64,000 nt of DNA from Paenibacillus sp. MZ04-78.2 (GTDB taxonomy: Bacteria > Bacillota > Bacilli > Paenibacillales > NBRC-103111), in contig NZ_JANAVJ010000003.1 of the NCBI RefSeq assembly GCF_024213375.1, positions 62,001 to 126,000 of the forward strand, written 5' to 3'. How positions within the stretch are numbered: the stretch's first letter is position 1; the number at the start of each line of letters is the position of its first letter. The position numbers and the translations under genes were made by a program. Under the pieces are notes generated by a model, which did not search any database, was not told where the DNA came from, and saw only the letters and a list, made by a program, of their open reading frames with translations. Shown here piece after piece: positions 1 to 9,557 of this stretch.

Positions 1-1875
1 CAGGCGCTGCCGGTCGGCACCGATCTAAGCTCGCGGGAGTATTGGAAAAAAGTGAAGCTGACGCTGCAGCCCGCGATCTCCATACCGATGCATGGCGTCG
101 AGGGCGGATCTGCGCCGTTCGTCGCGATCGCCACCCCGCTTTACAGCGAAAGCCGGGCTTTTGAAGGCGTGGTGATCGGAATACTTGACATGGGCCAAAT
201 CGCAAGGCTCGTCACCCAATACGATTACGGATCGGGCGCTTATCCCGCCGTGCTCGGCCCGGCAGGCAGGGTCATTTATCACCCTCGGAGCGAGCTGGTT
301 CAGACCATCGCGGATTTGTCCGGCGAACCCGTGGTTCAAGCCGCGGCCTCCCTCAAGGAAGGGATGGACAAGTTCGTCTCCGGCGTCAACGGACAGAAGG
401 AGCTCGTTTCCTTCAAAACAATCGACAGTCTGGGCTGGACGGTGTGGGTCGGCCGCTCTTACGCTGCCGTACAGGAAGCTTTCTTCGCCTCGCTCAAATC
501 GACGTTTCTGCTGCTCTTGCTTACGCTCGGCTTGACCGTGCTTCTGGGCTCCTACTTGGCCAAACGGCTGAACCGGACGATCCATGCGCTGGTACGCTAC
601 ACGCAGTCGCTCGCGGCCGACCGCTACACCGTGCCGAGCGAGCCGCTGCCTTCGCCGGGCGCGCCGTACGAGATGCACTATTTGGCAAGCCAATTTGCGC
701 AGATGGCCGAGCAGATTCATGACAACCGGCAAGCCTTGCTGGAGCTGAACAGCGAGCTGGAGCAGCGGGTCGAGGAGCGGACGCTCAGCCTGCAGCAGCA
801 GCATGCGACGCTCGCCGCCATTCTGGAAAGCTACTCCGACGGCATCGTCCTGATCGATGTGAATCAGCAGGTCGTGCTCGCCAATCGCCGGATGGCCGAG
901 CTGTTCGGGTTTGACGGCAAGGAGCTCCTAAGCTTAACGGAGGAGGAACTGCTGAGCCGGATCGCCCGCAAAATGCCGCAACCGGACGAGGACTTCGTCC
1001 GAATCGGCCGCAAGCCGAATCCGGGCGGCAAATTTACGCTGGTCCGCTCCCCCGGCGACGAACGGGTCGTCCAGTTGGCCTCGTTCCAAGTGACGGACGG
1101 CGGCAAGGAGTTCGGTCGCGGCTACGTCTTCCGGGACATGACGAAGGAGCATGAGATCGACTCGCTGAAGAACGATTTGATCTCGCTCGCCTCGCATGAG
1201 TTCAAGACTCCGATTACGAGCATCAAAGGAAGCGTCGAGACGCTGCTGCGCAAGCATGCGGGATGGGACGAGGAGTTCAAGCAGGAGCTGCTGGAAGGCA
1301 TTCACGAGGATATCGGGCGGATTCAGGAGCTGATCGACGAATGGCTCGACATTTCCAAGATCGAAGCCGGGGCGCTGAGCATTCATCCCGCGCCTGTCCG
1401 GGTCCGCTCCGTCGTCGAAGGAGCTTGGCAGAGACTTCCCCACACCCTCTCAGCCGATGCGCAGCTTCATATTGACTTGGACGAGGAACTGCCGTTCCTC
1501 TATGCGGACAAACGGAGGATGGAGCAAATTTTTATCAATCTGTTCACCAACTCCATCCGCTACAACGAATCGAAGCCTCATATTCGGGTCACGGCGGAGC
1601 CGGACGGGCTGAACGTACGAATTTTCGTCAAGGACAACGGCATTGGCATTCCCGAAACGCATCTGCCCCACATTTTCGACCGGTTCTACCGGGTTGACGT
1701 TTCGTCCAGCCGCCGTACCGGAGGAACGGGACTGGGACTTGCGATCTGCAAAGGCATCATCGACGCGCACGACGGCTCGATCGAAGTGAGCAGCACGGAA
1801 GGCGCAGGCACGACGATGATCGTCTCGGTGCCTATCTATTACGGCCAAACGGAGGACGACAATGAAGAAGCATAA
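1..1875 (+). CDS. Sensor histidine kinase (Cache-HAMP-PAS-HisKA-HATPase), 5' end missing
   Basis: Reading frame is open from the first base of the window, so the start codon lies upstream. The visible 624 residues begin inside an extracellular Cache-like sensor domain, followed by one membrane segment (about residues 167-190, FLLLLLTLGLTVLLGSYLA), a HAMP linker, a short coiled coil rich in Glu/Gln, and a PAS domain (about 270-380). The HisKA motif is LASHEFKTPI, whose His is the phosphoacceptor. The HATPase domain shows an N box (FTNSIRYNES), a DNGIGIP G1 box and a GGTGLGLAI G2 box. The gene overlaps the following response regulator by 14 bases, so the two form one two-component operon. The ligand cannot be deduced. 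The family call is firm. Confidence 0.93.
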   Translation, partial: QALPVGTDLSSREYWKKVKLTLQPAISIPMHGVEGGSAPFVAIATPLYSESRAFEGVVIGILDMGQIARLVTQYDYGSGAYPAVLGPAGRVIYHPRSELVQTIADLSGEPVVQAAASLKEGMDKFVSGVNGQKELVSFKTIDSLGWTVWVGRSYAAVQEAFFASLKSTFLLLLLTLGLTVLLGSYLAKRLNRTIHALVRYTQSLAADRYTVPSEPLPSPGAPYEMHYLASQFAQMAEQIHDNRQALLELNSELEQRVEERTLSLQQQHATLAAILESYSDGIVLIDVNQQVVLANRRMAELFGFDGKELLSLTEEELLSRIARKMPQPDEDFVRIGRKPNPGGKFTLVRSPGDERVVQLASFQVTDGGKEFGRGYVFRDMTKEHEIDSLKNDLISLASHEFKTPITSIKGSVETLLRKHAGWDEEFKQELLEGIHEDIGRIQELIDEWLDISKIEAGALSIHPAPVRVRSVVEGAWQRLPHTLSADAQLHIDLDEELPFLYADKRRMEQIFINLFTNSIRYNESKPHIRVTAEPDGLNVRIFVKDNGIGIPETHLPHIFDRFYRVDVSSSRRTGGTGLGLAICKGIIDAHDGSIEVSSTEGAGTTMIVSVPIYYGQTEDDNEEA

Positions 1876-2560
1876 AATTATGATCGTAGACGACGAGCCG
1901 AAAATTTTACGGTTTATCGCCGCCAATTTGAAATCGGCCGGCTATGAAACCGCCACGTGCGCAAGCGGGGCGGAAGCGCTGGAGGCGCTTGACCTGTTCG
2001 ATCCCGATCTAATTCTGCTCGACGTCATGATGCCGGGAATGGATGGCTTCGAGGTATTGACCCGGCTCCAGACCTATACGGACGTGGCGGTCATCATCCT
2101 GACGGCGCGAAGCAACTCCAGCGACAAAGTGCAGGGACTGAATCTGGGAGCCGACGATTATTTGACCAAGCCGTTCTCGCTGGATGAGCTGTTCGCCCGC
2201 GTCAGCGCCGTGCTGCGGCGCTTTGACCGCGGCAACGGACAAATGCCCGCCGCCAAGGAGCTGCGCCTTGGCCCCGTGATCGTCAATCTGGCCCAGCGCC
2301 GGGCGTGGCACGGCGACAGCGAAATCAAATTTACGGACACGGAATACAAGCTGCTTGTCCAATTGCTCCAGCACGAAGGCAAGGTGCTGACCCACGAGCA
2401 GCTGCTGACCGAAATCTGGGGCAGCGAATACCGCGACGATGTGGAATATTTGCGCGTCACCATCGCGCGCATCCGGCAGAAGCTCAAAGCCGTCCTCCCG
2501 GAAGGTCAATGGATCGTAACCTACCCCGGCGTAGGCTATATGATCCAAAACGGCGGTTAA
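1862..2560 (+). CDS. OmpR/PhoB-family response regulator
   Basis: A 232-residue regulator whose start codon lies inside the 3' end of the kinase gene, implying translational coupling. The receiver domain (about 1-120) has the acidic pair VDDEP, the phosphoacceptor Asp in LLDVMMPG, the Thr in ILTAR and the Lys in YLTKPF. The C-terminal winged helix (about 135-230) has the OmpR/PhoB pattern FTDTEYKLL followed by EQLLTEIWG and YLRVTIARIRQKL. It should be phosphorylated by the upstream kinase and bind direct repeats in target promoters. The target genes are not evident from this window. Confidence 0.95.
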   Translation: MKKHKIMIVDDEPKILRFIAANLKSAGYETATCASGAEALEALDLFDPDLILLDVMMPGMDGFEVLTRLQTYTDVAVIILTARSNSSDKVQGLNLGADDYLTKPFSLDELFARVSAVLRRFDRGNGQMPAAKELRLGPVIVNLAQRRAWHGDSEIKFTDTEYKLLVQLLQHEGKVLTHEQLLTEIWGSEYRDDVEYLRVTIARIRQKLKAVLPEGQWIVTYPGVGYMIQNGG

Positions 2561-2565
2561 ACGTC

Positions 2566-2603
2566 AAAATCCATCGGCCTTTACCAAGGGCCGATGGATT
2601 TTT
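2566..2603. terminator. Bidirectional rho-independent terminator
   Basis: Arms AAAATCCATCGGCC and GGCCGATGGATTTT flank a short loop. Both strands end in a T-run, so the hairpin can stop both the two-component operon (+) and the S-layer-homology gene converging from the other side (-). Confidence 0.9.
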
Positions 2604-2640
2604 ATATGAGATGTTTATGTTACTACGTCCCCTGCCACTC

Positions 2641-4119
2641 TTATTTCGCGGTGAGCGTGACGTTCGCTGCCGTAGCCCAGTTGCCTACCGGGGCAACCGT
2701 ATACGTCGTGCCCGGCGTCAGCTTGCCGCCGTTCTGCAGATCGAACGTCCCGACAGCGCCTTTGCGCGAGGTCAGCTTGTAAGTCGCGTTCAGCTTGGTG
2801 CCGTCGGCGGCTGTCAGCGCGATGCTGCGGAGAGCGAACAGCTCGTCTTTCGGGTCCGCCGACAAGGTCACGTTCAGCGAAGCGGCGTCAACTTGTTCGA
2901 CGCTTTGAATTTGAAGCGGCGCGATTTCTTTCGCCGTAAACGTCGGATTGGCAATGGTTGACCAATCGGAGGTAACCGTATACTTAACACCCGGCTTCAG
3001 CGTCTGACCTTCCGGCAGGCGGAATTTCGGAGCTTGTCGCCCGTCCGTTGCTTGCGTGAATGGCACGTACGAAGCGACAATTGGCTCTCCGCTCTCCGGC
3101 GTGATCGTGACCTGCTTGCCTCTCATGGACGAAATCAGCTGATACGTTTTGCCGTTGTACATGTTGTTGTCGTCCAGACTAAACTCAAGGCCGCCGCGTT
3201 TTCCTTGGTAAGCCACGACCACGTTGCCATAGTCGGTAACGCCATCTTCCAGCTTCGATTCGATTTCGAACGTATCGGAAGCTACTTGCTGCACGGAGCT
3301 CATCGAAATTTTGTTCGTCATCGCTTCGAAGGTACCTATTTTTTTGCCTTTGTAGGAGAACGTGTAGGTCGTGCCCGCTTTTTGCGGGGAAACCGGTAAA
3401 ATATAGGTCGATTTCGAGCCCGATTTCAGCTGCGGAATGTTAAGCGGCGTCAAGCCGTTGTCGAACGTAAAGTTCGCTTTGGCTTTCTCCACCTCAATTT
3501 CTTCCTTCGGCAGCGGCGCGGAGAACGTAATTTGCAGCGTGATCAGGTTCGCGGCTTTCCACTCCGTCACTTGAATGGAAGCGACCTGCAGCGCGGCATG
3601 GACCACAATAGCCGCTTCGGCGCGGGTAATGACGCTGCTTCCCGAGTAAGCCATACCCAGCGCATTTTTCAACGTGGCCGTATCGGCTTTGGATGCCTTG
3701 GCAACAATCGCGATCAATTGATCCTGCGACAGCGAAACGTTCGGCTTAAAGCTGCCGTTCTCCCCGGTCATGGCGCCTTGGCCAACTACCGCGTTCACGT
3801 ATTCGTGGAACCAGTCGGATGTCTTCACATCGCTCCATGCAGCAGCCTGTCCTGCGGCTTGAAGCTGGAACGCTTTGGTCGCCATCGTCGCAAGCTCGGC
3901 TCTGGTGATCGCTTGGTTCGGACGGAAGTCATGCTGGCCGTAGCCTTGAACGACCTGGCTTTTTTCGAGCGCTTCAAGCGCCGTCTGGTAAGGCGCCGAT
4001 GCGCTGACATCGGTGAACGAGGCCGCTGCCTGCACATTCCATACATGAATCGGAGCAAGGGAACCGAGCGTGACGGCGGTCGTCAGCGCAACGGTCGTGA
4101 TCATCTTTTTCGTTTTCAT
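2641..4119 (-). CDS. S-layer homology (SLH) domain surface protein
   Basis: About 492 residues. A Sec signal peptide (MKTKKMITTVALTTAVTLG, cleavage near VQAAA) is followed by an SLH region. The first repeat contains FTDVSASAPYQTALEAL and the TRAEL hallmark; a second has WFHEYVNAVV with SLSQDQLIAIVAKA; a third is degenerate (ITRAEAAIVV). SLH domains bind pyruvylated secondary cell-wall polymer. The remaining 350 residues are beta-rich, Ig-like repeated units with no enzyme motif, so a structural or adhesive surface role is likely. I chose ATG 4119 because AAGCGAG precedes it at 9 bases; an in-frame ATG at 4128 sits too close to that site. A longer upstream frame exists but lacks a signal peptide at its start. 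Confidence 0.85.
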   Translation of the reverse strand: MKTKKMITTVALTTAVTLGSLAPIHVWNVQAAASFTDVSASAPYQTALEALEKSQVVQGYGQHDFRPNQAITRAELATMATKAFQLQAAGQAAAWSDVKTSDWFHEYVNAVVGQGAMTGENGSFKPNVSLSQDQLIAIVAKASKADTATLKNALGMAYSGSSVITRAEAAIVVHAALQVASIQVTEWKAANLITLQITFSAPLPKEEIEVEKAKANFTFDNGLTPLNIPQLKSGSKSTYILPVSPQKAGTTYTFSYKGKKIGTFEAMTNKISMSSVQQVASDTFEIESKLEDGVTDYGNVVVAYQGKRGGLEFSLDDNNMYNGKTYQLISSMRGKQVTITPESGEPIVASYVPFTQATDGRQAPKFRLPEGQTLKPGVKYTVTSDWSTIANPTFTAKEIAPLQIQSVEQVDAASLNVTLSADPKDELFALRSIALTAADGTKLNATYKLTSRKGAVGTFDLQNGGKLTPGTTYTVAPVGNWATAANVTLTAK

Positions 4120-4249
4120 CAAAGTCATCTCGCTTTCAGAGAACGTATTTTTCAAGCAGGGGTTTATGAAGTTGTTTCGTACATGAGCTATCTTACCTCC
4201 CGAGCCGTTACAATCGAATAAAAATAACGGCGGCCGCATTACAAAAACG

Positions 4250-4282
4250 TAAAAAAACCTGAGCGTGTCATCTCGCCCAGGT
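4250..4282 (-). terminator. Terminator of the adhP-aldehyde dehydrogenase-DUF779 operon
   Basis: Read on the minus strand, CCTGGGCG and CGCTCAGG form a hairpin followed immediately by seven T residues. It lies about 95 bases beyond the stop of the DUF779 gene. Confidence 0.85.
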
Positions 4283-4375
4283 CCCTTGTCCTTAAAGTTA
4301 ATCGGCAATTGCCTGCTCCCCTCTTATTGTGTAAGAACGACGTGCCCTCGCAGATACCGCATGGTTTACCGCGGG

Positions 4376-4741
4376 TTACGGGAATCCGAGCGCTTTCCGC
4401 TCCTCGTCGGTAAACACGCGCGAACGGGTCAAAAATCGCTTCCCCTCCGGCCCTTCGAGCGAAAACATGCCGCCTCTCCCGGGCACTACGTCGATGATCA
4501 GCTGTGTATATTTCCAATAATCATACTGCGCTTGACTCATATAGAATGGAGCGCCGCCGATCTCCCCGAGCCGGACGTCCTGTTCCCCGAGGAGGAATTC
4601 TCCCTGCGGATAGCACATGGGAGAGCTGCCGTCGCAGCAGCCTCCCGATTGATGGAACATGACAGGGCCGTATTTGTCCTGGAGCTGGCGGATCAAAGAC
4701 AGCGCTTCGTCCGTTGCGAGCACCTTCGGGACCGTATCCAT
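4376..4741 (-). CDS. DUF779 domain protein associated with aldehyde dehydrogenase
   Basis: A 121-residue soluble protein with the DUF779 signature: FHQSGGCCDGSSPMC near residue 30, followed by the conserved GEIGGAPFYMS and DVVPGRGGMFSLE segments. The paired Cys residues suggest metal or redox chemistry, which is inference. The family is usually encoded beside acetaldehyde dehydrogenases, as here: only 12 bases separate it from the upstream aldehyde dehydrogenase stop codon, so it is the last gene of the operon. The biochemical role is not known to me. Confidence 0.85.
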   Translation of the reverse strand: MDTVPKVLATDEALSLIRQLQDKYGPVMFHQSGGCCDGSSPMCYPQGEFLLGEQDVRLGEIGGAPFYMSQAQYDYWKYTQLIIDVVPGRGGMFSLEGPEGKRFLTRSRVFTDEERKALGFP

Positions 4742-4753
4742 CGCGCCTCCGGA

Positions 4754-6274
4754 TCAGAAAAGGCCCATGGCGTCCGTGCTGTAGCTGACCAGCAGGTTTT
4801 TCGTTTGCTGGTAATGCGACAGCATCATCTTGTGCGTCTCGCGGCCGATCCCGGACCCCTTGTACCCGCCGAACGCCGCATGCGCCGGGTAGGCATGATA
4901 GCAGTTAGTCCAGACGCGGCCCGCCTGAATGTTTCTTCCGAACCGGTATGCCGTATTGATATCCCGCGTCCATAGTCCGGCGCCGAGTCCGTATAGCGTA
5001 TCATTGGCGATAGCCAGCGCTTCCTCCTGATCTTTAAAAGTCGTCACGGAAACGACCGGACCGAAAATTTCCTCTTGGAAAATACGCATCTTGTTATGTC
5101 CTTTAAAAACCGTCGGCTGAACGTAATAACCGCCGCTCAGGTCGCCTTCGAGCGCCGCCCGGTCTCCACCGATCAGACATTCGGCGCCTTCCTGCTTCCC
5201 GATGCTCAGGTAAGACATAATCTTCTCGATCTGCTCGGAGGACGCCTGCGCGCCCATCATCGTTTCCGTGTCGAGCGGGTTGCCCTGCTTGATCGCCGCT
5301 ACCCGCTGTAAGGCCCGCTCCATGAACTGGTCGTAGATCGACTCCTGAATGAGCGCGCGGGACGGGCAGGTGCACACTTCACCTTGGTTTAGCGCGAACA
5401 GTACGAAGCCTTCGATCGCCTTGTTCAGTAAGGCATCATCCTTGGCGTACACATCCTCAAAGAACAGATTGGGCGACTTTCCGCCGAGTTCCAGCGTGAC
5501 CGGGATAATGTTCTGCGAAGCGTACTGCATGATCAAACGTCCCGTCGTCGTTTCGCCGGTGAATGCGATCTTGGCGATTCGGCTGCTCGAAGCGAGCGGC
5601 TTGCCGGCCTCCAGCCCGAAGCCGTTTACGATGTTCAGTGCGCCGGCCGGCAGCAAGTCGGCAATCAGCTCCGCGAGCACGAGGATCGACGCTGGCGTCT
5701 GCTCCGCGGGCTTGAGCACGACGCAATTGCCGGCCGCCAGCGCGGGCGCGATTTTCCATGTTGCCATCAGCAGCGGGAAGTTCCACGGAATGATCTGCCC
5801 GACGACGCCAAGCGGCTCGTGGAAATGGTAGGCGACTGTATCGTTGTCCACTTCCCCGAGCGTGCCCTCCTCTGTACGGATGCACCCGGCGAAATAGCGG
5901 AAATGGTCGATGGCGAGCGGCAGGTCGGCCGCGAGCGTTTCCCGGATCGGCTTGCCGTTATCCCACGTCTCCGCTACGGCGAGCAGCTCCAAATTCGCTT
6001 CCATGCGGTCCGCGATTTTGTTCAAAATTTGCGCCCGGGCGGCTACCGACGTGCGGCCCCAAGCATCTTTGGCGGCATGGGCCGCATCCAGAGCCAGCTC
6101 GATGTCTTCCGCCGTAGAGCGAGGAATCTCGCAAAAGACTTGACCCGTTACAGGCGTAATATTGTCAAAATACTGCCCTTTCACCGGCGCGACCCATTGA
6201 CCGCCGATAAAATTTTCGTAGCGCTTCTTGAATGTCACCTTGGCTCCGGTTTGTCCTGGTTGTGCATAGATCAT
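4754..6274 (-). CDS. NAD-dependent aldehyde (acetaldehyde) dehydrogenase
   Basis: A 506-residue ALDH-superfamily enzyme oxidising an aldehyde to the carboxylate with NAD(P)+. The nucleotide-binding turn FTGETTTGR, the general base Glu in LELGGKSP and the catalytic Cys in GEVCTCPSR are all present. It belongs to the AldB/ExaC-like group found with alcohol dehydrogenases and DUF779, so acetaldehyde is the likely substrate. ATG 6274 is chosen because GGGAGGA precedes it at good spacing; the open frame extends 34 codons further but without a ribosome site. It follows adhP after 94 bases and is expected to be co-transcribed from the sigma-54 promoter at 7431-7448. Confidence 0.92.
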   Translation of the reverse strand: MIYAQPGQTGAKVTFKKRYENFIGGQWVAPVKGQYFDNITPVTGQVFCEIPRSTAEDIELALDAAHAAKDAWGRTSVAARAQILNKIADRMEANLELLAVAETWDNGKPIRETLAADLPLAIDHFRYFAGCIRTEEGTLGEVDNDTVAYHFHEPLGVVGQIIPWNFPLLMATWKIAPALAAGNCVVLKPAEQTPASILVLAELIADLLPAGALNIVNGFGLEAGKPLASSSRIAKIAFTGETTTGRLIMQYASQNIIPVTLELGGKSPNLFFEDVYAKDDALLNKAIEGFVLFALNQGEVCTCPSRALIQESIYDQFMERALQRVAAIKQGNPLDTETMMGAQASSEQIEKIMSYLSIGKQEGAECLIGGDRAALEGDLSGGYYVQPTVFKGHNKMRIFQEEIFGPVVSVTTFKDQEEALAIANDTLYGLGAGLWTRDINTAYRFGRNIQAGRVWTNCYHAYPAHAAFGGYKGSGIGRETHKMMLSHYQQTKNLLVSYSTDAMGLF

Positions 6275-6368
6275 CGTTTCGTCCTCCCACGTTTGGATTG
6301 GATAGATTATGACATGAGTTGTGATGATACAGATGTATGCGGCGGATTCGAATGTATGCCTTGTACCG

Positions 6369-7382
6369 CTAATCAAGTGTCAGGACAACACGTCCGTTGA
6401 CCTGACCTTTTTGCAGCCGGTCGAACACTTCATTGATCCGGTCCAGCGGCTGCGTCTCGATATTCGTCTTCACCTTCCCCCGTGCCGCAAAATCCAGCGC
6501 TTCCTGCAAATCTTTTCGCGAGCCGACAATCGAGCCCTTGACCGTTATGCCGTTCAACACGGTGTCGAAAATCGGGATCGGCAAATCCGCATTCGGCAGT
6601 CCGACGACGACCAGCGTGCCGCCACGCCGAACCGAGCGGTAAGCCTGCTCAAACGCTTTCGGCGTCACGGCGACGCTGATTGCGGCATGCGCTCCTCCGA
6701 TTTCTCGCTCAATCGCTTCCACAGGGTCTTCCTTCTGACCATTGACGGTTAAGTCGGCTCCCAAACCCATAGCAAGCTCCAGCTTATCGTCATGAATATC
6801 GACGGCGACCACATGGTAGCCCATCGCTTTGGCGTACTGGAGCGCAACATGGCCGAGCCCGCCGATGCCGAAAATGGCAACCCACTCGCCGGGCTTCGCC
6901 CCCGTCACCTTAAGCGCCTTGTACGTCGTCACGCCTGCACAGAAGATCGGGGCCGCGTCCACGTAGCTTAAGCTATCCGGAATTTTCGCCACATAAGCGG
7001 CCGGCGCTTTGCAGTACTCGGCATACCCGCCGTCGACCGAATAACCTGCGTTGAGCTGGTTTTTGCAGAGCGTCTCCCACCCCGTCAAGCAATAATCGCA
7101 TTCGCCGCACGCGGAATAGAGCCAAGGAACCCCGACGCGATCCCCGACCTTAAGCGAGGTCACGCCTTCGCCCAGCGCCACGATTTCGCCGACGCCTTCA
7201 TGTCCGGGAATAAGCGGCAGCTTCGGTTTGACCGGCCAATCTCCGTGAGCGGCATGCAGATCGGTATGGCAAACCCCGCACGCTTTCATCTTGACAAGCA
7301 CTTCGCCGTAGCCGATCTCCGGCACGGGTACGTCTTTAATCTCCAGTTGCTGGCGAAACTCATTCACAACGGCCGCTTTCAT
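6369..7382 (-). CDS. adhP: Zinc-dependent alcohol dehydrogenase
   Basis: A 337-residue medium-chain alcohol dehydrogenase that interconverts primary alcohols (ethanol) and aldehydes with NAD(H). Catalytic zinc ligands lie in [15 protein letters not shown] and PGHEGVGE; the structural zinc is held by four Cys in [15 protein letters not shown]. The Rossmann motif is GIGGLGH, and an Asp at the end of the second strand (VAVDIHDDK) fits NAD specificity. Length and motifs match AdhP/ADH-T enzymes. It is the first gene of a three-gene operon ending at the 4250-4282 terminator. AAGGGGAGG lies 10 bases before the ATG. Confidence 0.94.
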   Translation of the reverse strand: MKAAVVNEFRQQLEIKDVPVPEIGYGEVLVKMKACGVCHTDLHAAHGDWPVKPKLPLIPGHEGVGEIVALGEGVTSLKVGDRVGVPWLYSACGECDYCLTGWETLCKNQLNAGYSVDGGYAEYCKAPAAYVAKIPDSLSYVDAAPIFCAGVTTYKALKVTGAKPGEWVAIFGIGGLGHVALQYAKAMGYHVVAVDIHDDKLELAMGLGADLTVNGQKEDPVEAIEREIGGAHAAISVAVTPKAFEQAYRSVRRGGTLVVVGLPNADLPIPIFDTVLNGITVKGSIVGSRKDLQEALDFAARGKVKTNIETQPLDRINEVFDRLQKGQVNGRVVLTLD

Positions 7383-7430
7383 CTGATGAATTCCTCCCCT
7401 TAAGAGATGTTTTTGACTTCGCTATATATA

Positions 7431-7448
7431 AAGCAAAAAGCGTGCCAA
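7431..7448 (-). promoter_or_regulatory. Sigma-54 (-24/-12) promoter of the adhP operon
   Basis: The minus strand reads TTGGCACGCTTTTTGCTT, an essentially perfect match to the SigL/RpoN consensus with GG and GC spaced by 10 bases. The predicted start is near 7421, leaving about 39 bases of 5' leader before adhP. Sigma-54 promoters need an AAA+ activator, and one is encoded divergently next door. Confidence 0.92.
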
Positions 7449-7500
7449 TACGCGTGAGCTGCGTCACACAAGGAATGTTTGAAAGCGGTTTATTAAAAGT

Positions 7501-7550
7501 TGTTTCATTCTGGAACACTCCCTCCGTTCTGTCTGGTTCAAAATAGAACA
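7501..7550 (-). promoter_or_regulatory. Pair of upstream activator sites for the AcoR-type regulator
   Basis: Two related 17-base elements are seen on the minus strand: TGTTCCAGAATGAAACA (7517-7501) and TGTTCTATTTTGAACCA (7550-7534). They share the pattern TGTTC-x-A-xxx-TGAA-x-CA. Their centres are 33 bases apart, about three helical turns, and lie roughly 88 and 121 bases upstream of the predicted start. That is normal enhancer distance for a sigma-54 activator. The assignment to the adjacent regulator is inference. Confidence 0.65.
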
Positions 7551-7627
7551 AATGCCGTGAACAAATGGTGAACCTTCGCAGGTTGTGATATTGTATACCT
7601 ATATTGATGTTTCCGGAGGTGTCTTTC

Positions 7628-9391
7628 TTGTCATCCTTGGACATACAGACTTATTCGGAGGTTGTAGCCAGCTCATGGAAGCGCTGCCGGCGGTACGGAC
7701 TGAAGCCGACCGACCCGTTTGACGACCGTCTGCTGACCGGAAAGCTCTTTCAGGAGCGATTGAAAGAAAACGCACCACTTGTTCGTCATGCCTCGCAAAT
7801 TTTCGACACCATCGAACCTTTTATTCAGCAGTCCGGCCAAACGGCCCTGCTCATCGACGCCCATGGCTGCATTCTGCATGCTGCCGGGGACCCCGGCTTT
7901 TCGAAACGGGCCGAAGCCGTTCAGCTTCAGGTCGGGGCCGTATGGGACGAGCAACGCAAAGGCACCAATGCGATCGGCATCGCCATCGTCGACAAAATTC
8001 CCGTCCGCGTCCATGCGGCAGAGCATTTTTATCGGGCCAACACCTTTCTCACCTGCGCTTCTTCCCCGATCTTCAGTCCGACAGGCGAATTGATCGGCAT
8101 AATCAATTTCAGCGGCAAGCGGGAGAGCTACCACCACTACAGTCTGACCCTTGCCGTCATGATCGCGGAATCGCTGCAAAACCGGCTGCTGCTGGAGGAA
8201 GCGAAGCAGGATCATCTCGTGACGCTTCAAGAGCTTGAATTTACCGCCAACCATAACCCTCTCCCCCTGCTCTCGCTCGACAGGGATAACCGGATCATTC
8301 GGGCGAATCAGGCGGCGCTGCGGGCCGTAGGCAAAGATGCGCTCGGCAAGCCGTTCACCGGCATCGAAGGCTTTTCCGTCCAAACCATTCAAGACAGCAG
8401 CCGTACCGTCTGGCGCTCCGTAGCCGTCCGCAAGCCGCAAGGAAGCCGGCATGGCCTCTACAGCTTCCCCGACATTGCCGGGACATGCCTCAATTTCGTG
8501 GAAAAGAAGGAACTGGCCTCCAAAGCCGCACTTACCGATATTCCCGTCCTTTTGCTCGGTGAAAGCGGTACGGGCAAAGAGCTGTTCGCCCAATCGATCC
8601 ACTCGGCAAGTCTGCGGGCGGACCGCCCTTTCATTGCCGTCAACTGCGGCGCGATCCCGGATAGTCTGGTGGAAAGCGAATGGTTCGGCTACGAGCGGGG
8701 AGCGTTCACGGGAGCAAATCGGGAGGGCAGTACGGGAAAATTCGAGGCGGCGCATACGGGGACGATTTTTTTGGACGAGATCGGGGATATGTCGCTGCGC
8801 GCACAGGCGGCACTGCTGCGTGTGCTGCAGGAGCGTACCGTCACGCCTGTGGGCAGCACCAAATCGAGACGCATCGATGTGCGGATCGTCGCAGCCACGC
8901 ACAAGCATTTGCCGCTTGAAATCAAGGAAGGGCGCTTCCGTGCGGACTTGTACTACCGGCTGAAGGGCATCCAGATCACGCTGCCTTCCTTGCGGGAACG
9001 ATCCGATCTGCTGACGCTCGTCGAGCATTGGCTGCATAAGAACGGCTGCCCCCACCGCCAGTTGCCGGAAGAAACGAAGCTCAAGCTGCTGCGCTACGGC
9101 TGGCCCGGCAATATCCGCGAGCTGCATGGCGTGCTGACGCAAGCTTCGTTCCTCGCAGGAGAAGGACCGATCCGCCCCGAGCATCTGCACTTTGACGAGT
9201 TGGAGCAAACGGACACCGTCGAGTACCGGCATGACGGCCCGACCGTGCCGACATTAAGAGATGCGGAAATCGGAGCGATCCAACGGGCGCTGCGGTCAAC
9301 CGGTTGGAACCTGAGCAAATCCGCCGCCCTCCTCGACATCGGCCGGACGACGCTGTACCGGAAGATCGAGCAGTACGGCATCGAGCCGTGA
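7628..9391 (+). CDS. Sigma-54-dependent transcriptional activator, AcoR type (GAF-PAS-AAA+-Fis)
   Basis: About 587 residues. An N-terminal GAF-like sensor region (about 40-180) and a PAS-like segment (about 205-250) precede the AAA+ domain. That domain has Walker A GESGTGKE (about residue 311), the GAFTGA sigma-54 contact loop (about residue 357) and Walker B IFLDEIGDM. The C-terminus (about 545-587) is a Fis-type helix-turn-helix (NLSKSAALLDIGRTTLYRKI). I place the start at TTG 7628, which follows GGAGGT by 7 bases; the upstream in-frame ATG at 7604 lies before that site. Divergent orientation from adhP, with the sigma-54 promoter and two repeats between, makes it the likely activator of the operon. 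Its inducer is not known. Confidence 0.9.
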   Translation: MSSLDIQTYSEVVASSWKRCRRYGLKPTDPFDDRLLTGKLFQERLKENAPLVRHASQIFDTIEPFIQQSGQTALLIDAHGCILHAAGDPGFSKRAEAVQLQVGAVWDEQRKGTNAIGIAIVDKIPVRVHAAEHFYRANTFLTCASSPIFSPTGELIGIINFSGKRESYHHYSLTLAVMIAESLQNRLLLEEAKQDHLVTLQELEFTANHNPLPLLSLDRDNRIIRANQAALRAVGKDALGKPFTGIEGFSVQTIQDSSRTVWRSVAVRKPQGSRHGLYSFPDIAGTCLNFVEKKELASKAALTDIPVLLLGESGTGKELFAQSIHSASLRADRPFIAVNCGAIPDSLVESEWFGYERGAFTGANREGSTGKFEAAHTGTIFLDEIGDMSLRAQAALLRVLQERTVTPVGSTKSRRIDVRIVAATHKHLPLEIKEGRFRADLYYRLKGIQITLPSLRERSDLLTLVEHWLHKNGCPHRQLPEETKLKLLRYGWPGNIRELHGVLTQASFLAGEGPIRPEHLHFDELEQTDTVEYRHDGPTVPTLRDAEIGAIQRALRSTGWNLSKSAALLDIGRTTLYRKIEQYGIEP

Positions 9392-9461
9392 CCATCCGGT
9401 AAACCATTATTTTCAGTTATTTGCGGCAAGTATTGCAATAAAATATTTCGTTTTGCAGTGA

Positions 9462-9474
9462 TCAAATCGTTTGA
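9462..9474. promoter_or_regulatory. Operator-like palindrome over the -35 of the LacI gene
   Basis: TCAAATCGTTTGA is a near-perfect palindrome with 5-base arms. It overlaps the -35 hexamer of the promoter at 9471-9499, so it is placed for autorepression by the LacI-family protein. The assignment is by position only. Confidence 0.4.
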
Positions 9475-9499
9475 CCAGACGCGACGTTTTGCGTAACAT
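9471..9499 (+). promoter_or_regulatory. Sigma-A promoter of the LacI-family gene
   Basis: TTGACC, a 17-base spacer, then TAACAT. It lies inside the 5' extension of the open frame, which supports the downstream start codon at 9558 for the LacI gene. Confidence 0.6.
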
Positions 9500-9557
9500 G
9501 AACCGTATCATTTGCGGCAAAATTCCCTCATTATCCGATAAGAAGCGGGGTTATGTG

